From the NCBI RefSeq assembly GCF_040493455.1, contig NZ_JANFDA010000001.1, positions 682,001-746,000 of the forward strand: a stretch of 64,000 bases of DNA, given 5' to 3'. A program made the translations under genes and the position numbers. Below, in pieces: positions 40,112 to 48,786 of the stretch. The notes under the pieces are model-generated. The model made no database searches and was not told where the DNA came from. It was given only the letters and a program-made list of their open reading frames with translations. This stretch comes from Microcosmobacter sp040493455 (GTDB lineage Bacteria > Bacteroidota > Bacteroidia > Flavobacteriales > Flavobacteriaceae). How positions within the stretch are numbered: the stretch's first letter is position 1; each line of letters opens with the position of its first letter.

Positions 40112-42292
40112 TTAAAACGTTAACGTTGCACCTATTAAGAAGTTGGTCGTAGCTTGTGGATAAAAGCCTGCACCTTCTACAGTAGTAATTGTTCCTGGAT
40201 TACTGAAATCATCATCAAAAGTGAAGTAATATCCATTAGAAACATACTTTTCATTAAAGATATTGTTGACTAAGCCAGTTAGTATAATAGACTTAAAAAT
40301 AGAATTGGTTTCTATTTCGTAGATAATATTCAAGTCATTTACAAAGTAACTATCCAATTTTGAAACATCAGAATCGGTGTTACCCATAAATTGTTCACCA
40401 ACATATTTACTTAAGAATGATACTTGTAAATCTTTTACAGGTTGAAATACAATAGCGTTAGCTGCTATAAATTCTGGTGAAAATGAAATATTGGTCTTGC
40501 CTAAGTTTCTCAATACACCATCTATAGAAGCAAATGTTTCTTTATTCTTGTTAGAGCTTAGAGTCATATTTGGCTGTAGAGTTAAGGTCTTTGTCACCGG
40601 AATAATAGCCTCTAACTCTAACCCTAAACGATAACTTTCACCACTGTTGGTTCTTATAGGATTTCCTACATCATCCAGCTGACCAGAAAGTACTAATTGT
40701 TGATTATAATGCATATAGTAGGCATTGGCATTAAAACTGAAGTTTCCTTCACGGTGTCTCCAACCAAGTTCGAAATCATTAAGCTGTTCCGGCTCTATAC
40801 CTTCATTACTTTCAAAATCAGTTCTATTTGGTTCGCGATTTGCTCTGGCATACGAAAAGTATAAGTCGTTATTGGTGTTCAATTGATAAGTGATTCCCGC
40901 TTTAGGATTGAAAAACGTAAAGTTTTTATCAACTTCAAAAGGAATAACATCAGATGAAGTTCCAGTAGTCTTATAGGTTACATTTCTAACTTGAAGGTCT
41001 CCGTATAATCGAATCTTTTCATTAACTCTATAATTCGCTTTTGAGAATACAGACAAGTCATTTTTACGGCTATTACCATCGTAATAACGATCTCTGATTT
41101 CGCTTTGACTAGCAAATTCAGCCCAAATAACTTCACCAAAATGATCTCCATTGTAGTGACTGTATGACCCACCAAAGATCATATCCAAATTATTGTTCTT
41201 ATAGTTGGCACTAGCATTGATCACATAAAAATCATTGTCTAACCAGCGACGACGGATTAAGTCTGTGGTAGTTACCGTTTCACCATTTACAGTTAGTGGC
41301 TCAAAACCATAAGTGTCAAAATCATCATCTTCTCTAAATTGCTCAAAATAGCCACGACCATAAGTATAGTTTAGACCCAAATTCGTAGACCAACGGTTAT
41401 TGTAACGTTGGTTCCAGTGAAGTTGGTAATGATCTTGATTGTAGTTGTCTACTTCATTATCGTAGAACCTAGTATTACCATCATCATCAGTATACTGACC
41501 AGCAGGATTAAAGGTTCTGTTGCTTTGCAATGTCGCTTCATCAATACCAAACCAGGATTGATAGGTTACCTCTTGCCCAGCAAAAGTAATGGCCTTAATC
41601 AGCGTATTATCATCCACATAAGATCCTTGTAGATAATAGGATTTTAAATCGGTTGAAGCTCTATCGATATAGCCATCTGAAACAATATTGGAAAGTCGAC
41701 CAGCAATTTCGAAATGATTATTCATTAAACCTGTGCTAAACTTCACCGTATGTTTTCTAGTATTATAACTCCCAAAGGAATTAGAAATTTCTCCGTTTGC
41801 TTTATCTGAAACAGCATCAGTTAGAATATTGATACTTGCACCAAATGCACCTGAGCCATTTGTTGAGGTACCTACACCTCTCTGCAACTGAAGACTTTCT
41901 ATTGATGAGGCAAAGTCACCTAGGTTTACCCAAAAGGTTCCTAATGACTCAGCATCGTTGTACGGAATTCCGTTTATAGTGATATTGGTAGATTGGGCAC
42001 TAATACCTCTTACTCTAATGCCTGTATAGCCTATACCAGCACCAGCATCTGTAGTAGTTACTACTGAAGGCAAGAAGTTGAGTAATACTGGGACATCTTG
42101 TCCAAGATTTCGTTTAGAGATTTCTTTTTTAGTCACATTAGTGTGAGTGATTGGCGAAGTCGCATCGACTCTAACGGCTTTTACGAGGACTTCATCTAGT
42201 TTTTCAACCTTGGTTGAGTCTTGTTTTTTGTCTTGTGAATAGGTGTAGAATGATACAATAAACACCACAAGAACATGAAATAATTTTTTCAT
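40112..42292 (-). CDS. TonB-dependent outer-membrane receptor under a TPP riboswitch (probable thiamine-compound uptake)
   Basis: A 726-residue TonB-dependent receptor: signal peptide (FYTYSQ about residue 20), TonB-box-like KLDEVLVKA, plug domain (about 45-165, DVPVLLNFLPSVVTTTDAGAGIGYTGIRVRGISAQSTNITINGIPYND..GSGAFGASINI) and a 22-strand barrel ending in an aromatic residue (ATLTF). The leader carries a TPP riboswitch (42440-42512), so expression falls when thiamine pyrophosphate is high. By analogy with TPP-controlled receptors of Bacteroidota, it probably imports thiamine or a precursor. The six genes upstream include a PnuC-type transporter and a thiamine-binding protein. Confidence 0.9.
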   Translation of the reverse strand: MKKLFHVLVVFIVSFYTYSQDKKQDSTKVEKLDEVLVKAVRVDATSPITHTNVTKKEISKRNLGQDVPVLLNFLPSVVTTTDAGAGIGYTGIRVRGISAQSTNITINGIPYNDAESLGTFWVNLGDFASSIESLQLQRGVGTSTNGSGAFGASINILTDAVSDKANGEISNSFGSYNTRKHTVKFSTGLMNNHFEIAGRLSNIVSDGYIDRASTDLKSYYLQGSYVDDNTLIKAITFAGQEVTYQSWFGIDEATLQSNRTFNPAGQYTDDDGNTRFYDNEVDNYNQDHYQLHWNQRYNNRWSTNLGLNYTYGRGYFEQFREDDDFDTYGFEPLTVNGETVTTTDLIRRRWLDNDFYVINASANYKNNNLDMIFGGSYSHYNGDHFGEVIWAEFASQSEIRDRYYDGNSRKNDLSVFSKANYRVNEKIRLYGDLQVRNVTYKTTGTSSDVIPFEVDKNFTFFNPKAGITYQLNTNNDLYFSYARANREPNRTDFESNEGIEPEQLNDFELGWRHREGNFSFNANAYYMHYNQQLVLSGQLDDVGNPIRTNSGESYRLGLELEAIIPVTKTLTLQPNMTLSSNKNKETFASIDGVLRNLGKTNISFSPEFIAANAIVFQPVKDLQVSFLSKYVGEQFMGNTDSDVSKLDSYFVNDLNIIYEIETNSIFKSIILTGLVNNIFNEKYVSNGYYFTFDDDFSNPGTITTVEGAGFYPQATTNFLIGATLTF

Positions 42293-42407
42293 TACGATTA
42301 ATTATAATCGAATAAAAAGAGGTCATTATTCTTATTGTTAGTAAAATAATTTATGAACATCAATTTGTGGGTTTGGAAAAATACTAAAGCCTTTTTCTGC
42401 ACTCACT

Positions 42408-42430
42408 GAAAACGTTCACCGAACGTTTTC
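42408..42430 (-). promoter_or_regulatory. Hairpin downstream of the TPP aptamer (expression platform)
   Basis: GAAAACGTTC-ACC-GAACGTTTTC is a perfect 10-bp stem just 3' of the aptamer on the minus strand. It lacks a clean T tract, so it may be an anti-sequestering or weak termination stem. Confidence 0.5.
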
Positions 42431-42439
42431 TTGATGTTC

Positions 42440-42512
42440 GTAATCCCTAAACAGCATTACCTGTTCCAGGTTCATTGGGTATGATCTCAGCCACTTTTTG
42501 GCACCCCTTTTT
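42440..42512 (-). ncRNA. TPP riboswitch (THI element)
   Basis: On the minus strand the aptamer shows GGGGTGCC, GGCTGAGATCATACCC, GAACCTGG, AGGTAATGC and TAGGGA in order, which are the conserved blocks of the thiamine pyrophosphate riboswitch. It lies in the leader of the TonB receptor gene, which starts at 42292. The rest of the gap to 42559 holds the hairpin at 42408-42430 and the promoter. Confidence 0.93.
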
Positions 42513-42522
42513 GAGAACGGTG

Positions 42523-42553
42523 CAAAGATATGCCATTAATAATAATTAACAAC
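42523..42553 (-). promoter_or_regulatory. Promoter of the TPP-controlled TonB receptor
   Basis: On the minus strand GTTG (42553-42550), 19 bases, TATCTTTG (42530-42523) fits the Bacteroidota promoter; transcription would start just before the riboswitch. So the receptor is transcribed separately from arfB. Confidence 0.68.
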
Positions 42554-42559
42554 TATTAG

Positions 42560-42967
42560 TTAATCAATATCTGGTTTTTTGCGAGAGGCTTTTTTATCGG
42601 ATTTTAATCGTTTGCTTTTTAAGCGTTTTTCAATTACTGCCTTAGGAATCTTTGTAGCTTTTCTTGGCTTCTTAACCACCAAACCTTCTTCAATGAGTTT
42701 GAGAAATCGTTGAATTACTATAGTCTTGTTTTGATGTTGACTTCTAGATTCGTCGCATTGAAGTATTAATACACCTTCATTGGCAAATCTATTTTGAAGT
42801 GATTGCAAAAGGCGTTGTTTTTCTTCATCAGAAAACACTTTAGAAGTATTTAGGTTGAAGCTTAACTCAACTTTGGAGGATACTTTATTCACATGTTGGC
42901 CACCTTTTCCAGAGCTGCGAATGGCTTTGAATTTCAGTTCAGAAATAAGATCACTAATAGAGTACAT
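42560..42967 (-). CDS. arfB: Peptidyl-tRNA hydrolase ArfB (YaeJ), ribosome-rescue factor
   Basis: A 135-residue ArfB, which releases peptide chains on stalled ribosomes. The GGQ motif (22-24) sits in RSSGKGGQHVNKVSSKVEL, and the Lys/Arg-rich C-terminal tail (KKPRKATKIPKAVIEKRLKSKRLKSDKKASRKK) is the part that enters the empty mRNA channel. It overlaps the DUF4301 gene by 1 bp (TAATG). Confidence 0.93.
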   Translation of the reverse strand: MYSISDLISELKFKAIRSSGKGGQHVNKVSSKVELSFNLNTSKVFSDEEKQRLLQSLQNRFANEGVLILQCDESRSQHQNKTIVIQRFLKLIEEGLVVKKPRKATKIPKAVIEKRLKSKRLKSDKKASRKKPDID

Positions 42968-44526
42968 TAGGTAATTTGGTGTTGTGCTTTCAAGAGGTCA
43001 TTGACAGTCTTTACAGGATTAAAGGTGACTAAAGGCACTTCAACAAAAATAGTGTTCCAATAAGCCATGCTGCCATTCCATAGTCCAGGAAGTTCTAAGG
43101 CTTTGATATCCTTTCCTGTCTTTGTTTTCATGCTTATAAAGGCAGTTTTTGGGTCAACAAACTTTTTCAGGTCAAAGGATTTACCTTTATAGTTTTTAAG
43201 ACCACAAACTAAATCTACAGGGTTGAAATGGGTTGAGTTTACTAAGATGGCTTTTTGCAGCTTATTTTTTTTATTGATTTGAGCAGATTCTACAATTTGA
43301 AGCGAGGTATAACCACGCTCATCCTTTACCCAAAACGGACCACCACCAGGCTCTCCTTCGTTCTTTACCATACCACAAACTCGTAATGGACGATTCAGCT
43401 TGTCATGTAGATATTCTATTTGATACTTTGTTGCATATTTTTCGAACTCCTCGCTTAAGTCCACATTTAGTTTTTGAGTAAGAAATTCTGCAATTTCTAT
43501 AATCTTCTCTTCATCTACTGAACCAGAGTCTAGTAATTCTAAATATTCAAAAGCTTGAGATTGTAATTCTAGCAGAATACCACCAAGAAGTTTTTTATAA
43601 TAAGCAACATCTTGTTCGTACTTATAGACTACAACATTGTCAATGTTTTTTATGAAAGCGATATCAGCATCAAGATCATTTAAGTTTTCTAACAAAGCAC
43701 CATGACCCGATGGACGAAATAATAAGCTTCCATCTGAATTGCGGAACGGTTCATTGTCTGCAGTTACGGCAATGGTGTCTGTAGATTGTTTCTGATAAGA
43801 AAATGATATGTTGAATTTTGTATTTGTTTTTTCTTCTACAATTTCTTCAATACGCTTAAATTCTTCATCAAAAATATGATTGTGCTGCTCGGATATGGTA
43901 AAATGAAGGTTTGCCTCCTGATTTGAAGATCCGTATAAAGCAGCCTCAAAAAGATGCTCCTCAAATGCTGTTGCGACATGGTCTTTATATTTATGGAATG
44001 GTAATAACCCTTTAGGGTAGAAACTAAAGTTTAGTTTATCGATATCTAACATCGTAGTGATAAAAGCCATTATTCTTTTATCGTTGGAGTAGTCTTCGTA
44101 ATCAGAATGTTGATCCCTGGTTTTTTGAAGAACTTTATCATAAAAAGGCAATTTTTCCATTCCAACCAAAAACAAAGACATGTCATTGGCTTTATTCTTA
44201 TTGATATAAGAATTTATAGTGCCGTTATTTGGTTTGTATTTTTTTAAAAAGCTAAAGAGAAACTTAAACATTCTAGTGGCTGCTCCAGATGCAGGAACGA
44301 ACTTTGTAATAGACAGATTTGGACGTTTATTTTCGAAAAGATCTATGAAAGCCTGTTCTTTGTCTTTTTCAATTTTTACGATACCATCAGAGAGTGTTGC
44401 TGCTTCTTTTAGGTTTACAAAAGGTAACCCCTTTTCGAAAAGTTGTATTTGACGATTCACGTCTTGAAGTGTGATGCCTTTTTTCTCTATTTGTTTAAGA
44501 TCATTTTCGTTAAATGTCATAATCAT
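42967..44526 (-). CDS. DUF4301 family protein
   Basis: A 519-residue protein of the Bacteroidota DUF4301 family. The N-terminal SITKFVPASGAATRMFKFLFSF (about 72-93) recalls the nucleotide-binding loop of nucleotidyltransferases, and further blocks are LLFRPSGHGALLENLNDLDADIAFIKNIDNV and PLRVCGMVKNEGEPGGGPFWVKDERG. Its activity is unknown. It touches both neighbours by 1-bp overlaps, so it is part of the pnuC-kinase unit. The start is at 44526; the second ATG six bases later is possible. Confidence 0.88.
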   Translation of the reverse strand: MIMTFNENDLKQIEKKGITLQDVNRQIQLFEKGLPFVNLKEAATLSDGIVKIEKDKEQAFIDLFENKRPNLSITKFVPASGAATRMFKFLFSFLKKYKPNNGTINSYINKNKANDMSLFLVGMEKLPFYDKVLQKTRDQHSDYEDYSNDKRIMAFITTMLDIDKLNFSFYPKGLLPFHKYKDHVATAFEEHLFEAALYGSSNQEANLHFTISEQHNHIFDEEFKRIEEIVEEKTNTKFNISFSYQKQSTDTIAVTADNEPFRNSDGSLLFRPSGHGALLENLNDLDADIAFIKNIDNVVVYKYEQDVAYYKKLLGGILLELQSQAFEYLELLDSGSVDEEKIIEIAEFLTQKLNVDLSEEFEKYATKYQIEYLHDKLNRPLRVCGMVKNEGEPGGGPFWVKDERGYTSLQIVESAQINKKNKLQKAILVNSTHFNPVDLVCGLKNYKGKSFDLKKFVDPKTAFISMKTKTGKDIKALELPGLWNGSMAYWNTIFVEVPLVTFNPVKTVNDLLKAQHQIT

Positions 44527-45086
44527 TACTGCATTAGTTGATCTATGTGATCAATGGCTTTTTGTAAGCGTTCTTTTTTATTTCCTTTCAGGACTACAAA
44601 TGGTTTGTTGGTACTTATTAATGCATCTTTAAACGCATTGTACATTTCCTCTCTTTCATTGGGTTTGTCCCTCAAATCATCTGCTTCCCAAGGCGTGTCA
44701 ATATAAGTTAAAAAGTAGAGATCGTATGTATTTTCTAAGGCATATTTTTCCAGCAATGGATCGCAAGTTCCAGAATAGTATACTTCGGAATATACTTTGG
44801 TTTCAAGAAGATCGGTATCACATATTAAAACTGTATCTGTTTTTTGTGCTAAATCATTCTCTAATCTCATCTGACCTAGAGCGATTGGGAGCAAATCATG
44901 AGGTTCACAAGTTTTACGCTCATTATTCCACTTATCTTGAAGATATTCTCTTGCATATTCTGGCACCCAAACAGAATTGTAATGTCTGGCTAACTGTTGG
45001 GCAAGTGTAGTTTTTCCTGTAGATTCAGGGCCAAATAAAACTACTTTTATACAGTTTGAAGGTTGTTGCTTAAGTGTTTCTTCCAT
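44526..45086 (-). CDS. NadR-like P-loop kinase paired with PnuC
   Basis: A 186-residue AAA-type kinase like the C-terminal (ribosylnicotinamide kinase) domain of NadR. The P-loop is GPESTGKTT (19-27), followed by VPEYAREYL and DTDLLETKVYSEVYYG-type residues and LTYIDTPWEADDLRD. In a nicotinamide-riboside setting it would phosphorylate NR after uptake. Here a thiamine-binding protein stands in front of the transporter, so a thiamine-type substrate is an alternative. Its start lies 40 bp inside the end of pnuC. Confidence 0.83.
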   Translation of the reverse strand: MEETLKQQPSNCIKVVLFGPESTGKTTLAQQLARHYNSVWVPEYAREYLQDKWNNERKTCEPHDLLPIALGQMRLENDLAQKTDTVLICDTDLLETKVYSEVYYSGTCDPLLEKYALENTYDLYFLTYIDTPWEADDLRDKPNEREEMYNAFKDALISTNKPFVVLKGNKKERLQKAIDHIDQLMQ

Positions 45087-45679
45087 GCAATATATCCTTG
45101 AATTGCTAAAATAGTAAAGATTAAATATTGAAGCGATAGCATGCCTAAACCTCTATAGGCGTATAAAGGAACTGTAATAAGGTCTGCAAAAATCCATAAC
45201 GTCCAATTTTCAATTTTCTTATTGGCCATATACCACATTGCTGTAAAGAAAATACCTGAAGTGAAAATATCAATATAGTTTTCTATAGCTATTGTTTTAT
45301 CAAAGCCTTTATATACCAAGAATGTGACTAATATTGTCATTAAGAACATACCAAAGCCAATCCATTTTTCTTTTGTATTTGTTCGAGATATAGGCACTAC
45401 ATATTTATTATTCTTCTTTCTAGACCAATTCCACCATCCATAAATGCTCATCACAGAATAGTAGAAGTTCATCATCATATCTCCAAAATATTCAGCTTTA
45501 TATAAAAGATAGACGGTAATTACTGTAGCAACTAAACCAGTTGGATAAACTAATATATTTTCCTTCTTAGCATACCAGACACTAGCAATGCCGAATACAA
45601 AAGCAATAGCTTCTAATATGATTGCATATGTAGGAGCGCTTTTATAAGCATCTAAAAAGAAATCAAAAATTTGGTTCAT
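45047..45679 (-). CDS. pnuC: PnuC-family vitamin transporter (nicotinamide riboside, or thiamine by context)
   Basis: A 210-residue seven-helix PnuC-family transporter (about 17-35, 42-60, 70-88, 107-125, 133-150, 158-176 and 180-200) with the YGWWNW motif and WTLWIFADLITVPLYAYRG..YLIFTILAIQGYIAWKK. PnuC homologues carry nicotinamide riboside (PnuC), thiamine (PnuT) or riboflavin (PnuX) by facilitated diffusion, trapped by a kinase. The kinase gene overlaps by 40 bp downstream and the thiamine-binding protein overlaps by 17 bp upstream, so PnuT-like activity is favoured. The symbol names the family only. Confidence 0.85.
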   Translation of the reverse strand: MNQIFDFFLDAYKSAPTYAIILEAIAFVFGIASVWYAKKENILVYPTGLVATVITVYLLYKAEYFGDMMMNFYYSVMSIYGWWNWSRKKNNKYVVPISRTNTKEKWIGFGMFLMTILVTFLVYKGFDKTIAIENYIDIFTSGIFFTAMWYMANKKIENWTLWIFADLITVPLYAYRGLGMLSLQYLIFTILAIQGYIAWKKHLSNNLQTV

Positions 45680-45923
45680 AGTCGCTACGATCGCTTTTTA
45701 CAATTTTCATACTTAAAACTACATTATCCAAAGCTTCAAAACTATCTTTTATCGCCTTGTTGAGATAAGGCATTAAAGCATCATAATCGCCATAGATTTG
45801 TGTGCTCAAAGGATTCTCTAAGACTTTAAATTCGGAAGCTCTTAAGGTTTTAATAAACTCTATAATGGGATCTTCAAAAGTATTTTGAAGTGGTGTTAAG
45901 GTCAATTCAACAGATATTTTCAT
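45663..45923 (-). CDS. Thiamine-binding protein (MTH1187/YkoF-like)
   Basis: An 86-residue protein of the MTH1187/YkoF-like thiamine-binding family: MKISVELTLTPLQNTFEDPIIEFIKTLRASEFKVLENPLSTQIYGDYDALMPYL..VVLSMKIVKSDRSDYEPNF, with the ferredoxin-like beta-alpha-beta pattern. It overlaps pnuC by 17 bp and pcrB-like by 17 bp. The family name is known; binding in this protein is inferred. The position directly in front of pnuC is the main reason to suspect thiamine transport. Confidence 0.85.
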   Translation of the reverse strand: MKISVELTLTPLQNTFEDPIIEFIKTLRASEFKVLENPLSTQIYGDYDALMPYLNKAIKDSFEALDNVVLSMKIVKSDRSDYEPNF

Positions 45924-46650
45924 TTTGAGGTTTTTTTAGTTCTTCAAAGAAGCTTTCATCATTTTCGAAAGCAGTCCCAATAACAACCAAATCAGCGCCA
46001 GCAACATAAGCATCTTCTAACTGGGTTTTGGTTTTAATGCCACCACCAACAATCAATGGAATGGAGAGCTTGGCTTTTACCTGTTCTATAATGTCTTTAT
46101 TTATGGGGTGAATAGCGCCACTACCAGCTTCAAGATAAATAAGCTTCATGCCTAAGAGTTCACCAGCTTTTGCCGTGTTGGCGATATGTTCAATGTTGTC
46201 TCTTGAAAGTGGTTTGGTTTGAGAGATTCTTTCGACTGCGGTTTGCTTGCCATTTTCAACAAGAATATAACCCGTAGGAATTACTTCCAAAGTAGTACTT
46301 TCAAGTTTAGAAATGGCCTCCACATGCTTACCAATAAGATAATCTGGGTTTCTACCAGAAATCAATGATAAAAACAGAATAGCATCAGCTTCGGAAGTAA
46401 TCTGACTGACATCGCCAGGAAATAAAATCACAGGCAGCGTTGTCCATTTTTTTATTTCTCTAACCAAGACATCAGTTTTAGTGTCTTCAACATCACTACC
46501 ACCAACAAAAATATGTGTAGTTATCGAAGCATTTAGCTTGCTGATAAAATGCTCAACATTATGTAGTACTATCTTATCTGGGTCGATGAGAACAGCTAAC
46601 AATCTTTGGTTAGAAGACTTAGAATCTAATATGTTTTGATAGCTTGTCAT
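45907..46650 (-). CDS. PcrB-like (geranylgeranyl/heptaprenylglyceryl phosphate synthase family) protein
   Basis: A 247-residue TIM-barrel prenyltransferase of the GGGPS/PcrB family, which makes prenylated glycerol phosphate. LLAVLIDPDKI (about 17-27), HIFVGGSDVEDTKT, PVILFPGD, YLEAGSGA and IVGGGIKT are the conserved blocks, including the phosphate-binding loops. The start at 46650 overlaps the PPTase stop by 1 bp (TAATG); an ATG at 46674 is possible. Substrate is not shown. Found widely in Bacteroidota. Confidence 0.9.
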   Translation of the reverse strand: MTSYQNILDSKSSNQRLLAVLIDPDKIVLHNVEHFISKLNASITTHIFVGGSDVEDTKTDVLVREIKKWTTLPVILFPGDVSQITSEADAILFLSLISGRNPDYLIGKHVEAISKLESTTLEVIPTGYILVENGKQTAVERISQTKPLSRDNIEHIANTAKAGELLGMKLIYLEAGSGAIHPINKDIIEQVKAKLSIPLIVGGGIKTKTQLEDAYVAGADLVVIGTAFENDESFFEELKKPQNENIC

Positions 46651-47276
46651 TAAGCAGGTAATGTATAAGCACATGTAAACCCTTCAAACTCTAAAAAATC
46701 TGCCATATATTTTGACTTGGTATCAAAATCTATCCAAGCAGAAGTATTTGATTCATCTAAAGTAAACGGAATGACAAGCGTATGTTGTTTGAAACTGAGT
46801 CCAGGTGTTGCATAGAGTTTGTAAAGTGTCTCTTTGATGCACCAAATTACGGTTAGTTTTTTTACATATTCTGAATGATTAGCATCCAAATAATCGAATT
46901 CATAATCGATAAATTTTCGAGCGATTCTTGTAATCTTATCGCGTTGCATTTCAATATCAATGCCAACAATAGCATCACTAACAACGACTGCAGAAAAATT
47001 GAACGAGTGCGTTATTGAGATGTGTTTTCCATCTTTTAGGTGTGGTTTTCCATGATCATCGTAGTATAAGTCTTGGTCGGTATAACCAAATTCCCTGAGT
47101 AGATGTCTCACGCTCAAAAAGCCACGTTGATGCAATTCACTTTTCATGCCTTGTAAGCGCTCCAGACTTTCAGGTCTCAAGGATGATTTACCTATCAATT
47201 CCTCGTAAGACTCTGCAATCTTCCAGATTTTAACGCAAGTTTGTGAGTTGGGATTGAGCGTTTTATATAAAGGCAT
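46650..47276 (-). CDS. 4'-phosphopantetheinyl transferase superfamily protein (Sfp-type)
   Basis: A 208-residue Sfp-type PPTase, which transfers the phosphopantetheine arm from CoA to carrier proteins. SITHSFNFSAVVVSD, VGIDIE (Asp107 and Glu109, the Mg ligands) and TVIWCIKETLYKLYATPG are visible. It heads the seven-gene minus-strand set. No carrier-protein or polyketide genes are nearby, so it may serve ACP. Confidence 0.9.
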   Translation of the reverse strand: MPLYKTLNPNSQTCVKIWKIAESYEELIGKSSLRPESLERLQGMKSELHQRGFLSVRHLLREFGYTDQDLYYDDHGKPHLKDGKHISITHSFNFSAVVVSDAIVGIDIEMQRDKITRIARKFIDYEFDYLDANHSEYVKKLTVIWCIKETLYKLYATPGLSFKQHTLVIPFTLDESNTSAWIDFDTKSKYMADFLEFEGFTCAYTLPA

Positions 47277-47299
47277 TTAATATTCTGAAAGTTAATAGT

Positions 47300-47307
47300 T
47301 ATCTTTG
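47300..47307 (+). promoter_or_regulatory. -7 box TATCTTTG upstream of ahcY
   Basis: TATCTTTG matches TAnnTTTG 36 bases before the ATG at 47343. A TTTG -33 box is not clear. Confidence 0.5.
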
Positions 47308-47342
47308 CACTCGCAAATATAGATATATACAAAGATATAATT

Positions 47343-48659
47343 ATGAATACAAAAACAATTCCTTACGTACCTTACAAAGTAAAGGATATGTCGCTTGCAG
47401 CATGGGGAAGAAAAGAGATTGAATTGGCAGAAGCTGAAATGCCAGGATTAATGAGCCTTAGAGAAGAATACAAAGATTCTCAACCTCTTAAAGGAGCTCG
47501 TATTGCTGGATGTCTTCACATGACGATTCAAACTGCTGTATTAATTGAAACTCTACAAGCTCTAGGAGCTGAAGTGACTTGGAGTTCTTGTAATATTTTC
47601 TCAACTCAAGATCAAGCAGCTGCAGCAATTGCAGAAGCTGGAACACCAGTATATGCTTGGAAAGACATGACTGAGGAAGAATTCGATTGGTGTATTGAGC
47701 AGACCTTATTCTTTGGAGAAGACAGACAACCATTGAATATGATCCTAGATGATGGTGGAGACCTAACTAATATGGTTTTGGATAAGTATCCTGAACTAGT
47801 TCCAGGAATCAATGGTCTTTCTGAAGAAACGACTACTGGAGTTCATAGATTATATGAGCGTATGGAAAAAGGAACTTTACCATTACCGGCAATCAATGTT
47901 AACGATTCAGTGACTAAGTCTAAGTTCGATAACAAGTATGGTTGTAAAGAAAGTGCTGTAGATGCAATTCGTCGTGCAACAGACATTATGTTAGCTGGTA
48001 AGCGTGTTGTTGTTTGTGGTTATGGAGATGTTGGTAAAGGAACTGCTGCTTCGTTTAGAGGTGCTGGAAGTATCGTTACTGTAACTGAAATTGATCCAAT
48101 CTGTGCATTACAAGCAGCTATGGACGGTTTTGAAGTAAAGCGCTTAGAAACTGTTGTTGGTAATGCTGATATTGTAATTACAACGACAGGAAACAAAGAC
48201 ATCGTACAAGGACGTCATTTTGAAGCGTTAAAAGACAAGGCTATTGTTTGTAACATTGGTCACTTTGACAATGAAATCGATATGGCTTGGTTAAATGACA
48301 ACCATGGTGATACCAAGGTTGAAATTAAGCCTCAAGTGGATAAGTACACTGTAAATGGTAAAGACATCATTATCCTTGCTGAAGGGCGTTTGGTAAATCT
48401 TGGTTGTGCAACAGGTCACCCAAGCTTTGTAATGAGTAACTCTTTTACGAACCAAACTCTAGCACAAATAGAGCTTTGGAATAACATTGAGAGCTACGAG
48501 AACAAAGTGTATATGTTACCGAAGCACTTAGATGAAAAAGTAGCGAAGCTTCACTTGGCTAAGATTGGTGTTGAATTAACTGAACTTAGAGAAGAGCAAG
48601 CAGACTATATTGGTGTTAAGGTTGAAGGGCCTTTTAAGCCAGAGTATTATAGATATTAA
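47343..48659 (+). CDS. ahcY: Adenosylhomocysteinase
   Basis: A 438-residue SAH hydrolase, which splits S-adenosylhomocysteine into adenosine and homocysteine and so keeps methyltransferases active. The NAD fold is VVVCGYGDVGKGTAASFRGAGSIVTVTEIDPICALQA, with the substrate blocks GCLHMTIQTAVLIETLQALGAEVTWSSCNIFSTQD and GHFDNEID. Length is normal. Followed by a REP-like palindrome and a terminator. Confidence 0.98.
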   Translation: MNTKTIPYVPYKVKDMSLAAWGRKEIELAEAEMPGLMSLREEYKDSQPLKGARIAGCLHMTIQTAVLIETLQALGAEVTWSSCNIFSTQDQAAAAIAEAGTPVYAWKDMTEEEFDWCIEQTLFFGEDRQPLNMILDDGGDLTNMVLDKYPELVPGINGLSEETTTGVHRLYERMEKGTLPLPAINVNDSVTKSKFDNKYGCKESAVDAIRRATDIMLAGKRVVVCGYGDVGKGTAASFRGAGSIVTVTEIDPICALQAAMDGFEVKRLETVVGNADIVITTTGNKDIVQGRHFEALKDKAIVCNIGHFDNEIDMAWLNDNHGDTKVEIKPQVDKYTVNGKDIIILAEGRLVNLGCATGHPSFVMSNSFTNQTLAQIELWNNIESYENKVYMLPKHLDEKVAKLHLAKIGVELTELREEQADYIGVKVEGPFKPEYYRY

Positions 48660-48660
48660 T

Positions 48661-48688
48661 TGTCATGCTGAACTTGTTTCAGCATCCC
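48661..48688 (+). repeat. REP-like palindrome after ahcY
   Basis: ATGCTGAA (48665-48672) pairs with TTCAGCAT (48678-48685). It resembles the GTCATGCTGAACTTG-type intergenic palindromes of flavobacteria. Confidence 0.65.
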
Positions 48689-48697
48689 ATATAGAAC

Positions 48698-48729
48698 AAA
48701 ATCCCAAGCAGAAATGTTTGGGATTTTTT
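48698..48729 (+). terminator. Terminator after ahcY
   Basis: AAAATCCCAA (48698-48707) pairs with TTGGGATTTT (48718-48727), followed by T residues. Confidence 0.85.
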
Positions 48730-48743
48730 GTTGAAAACTATTA

Positions 48744-48774
48744 TTTGGTTTAGTGAAAAACTATTTTATTTTTG
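48744..48774 (+). promoter_or_regulatory. Promoter of the cytosine methyltransferase
   Basis: TTTG (48744-48747), 19 bases, TATTTTTG (48767-48774) fits the Bacteroidota promoter. The start would be near 48781, giving a leader of only a few to about 18 bases depending on which ATG is used. Confidence 0.65.
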
Positions 48775-48786
48775 TAACCATGTGTA

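Noticed and set aside
42485..42512. Sigma-54-like TTTTTGGCACC near the TonB receptor
   Set aside because: This run is part of the TPP aptamer (opposite strand GGGGTGCC) and lacks the -12 element.
44526..45679. Plain nicotinamide riboside salvage (pnuC-nadR) as the only reading
   Set aside because: Kept as an alternative, but the overlapping thiamine-binding gene and the TPP-controlled receptor favour thiamine.
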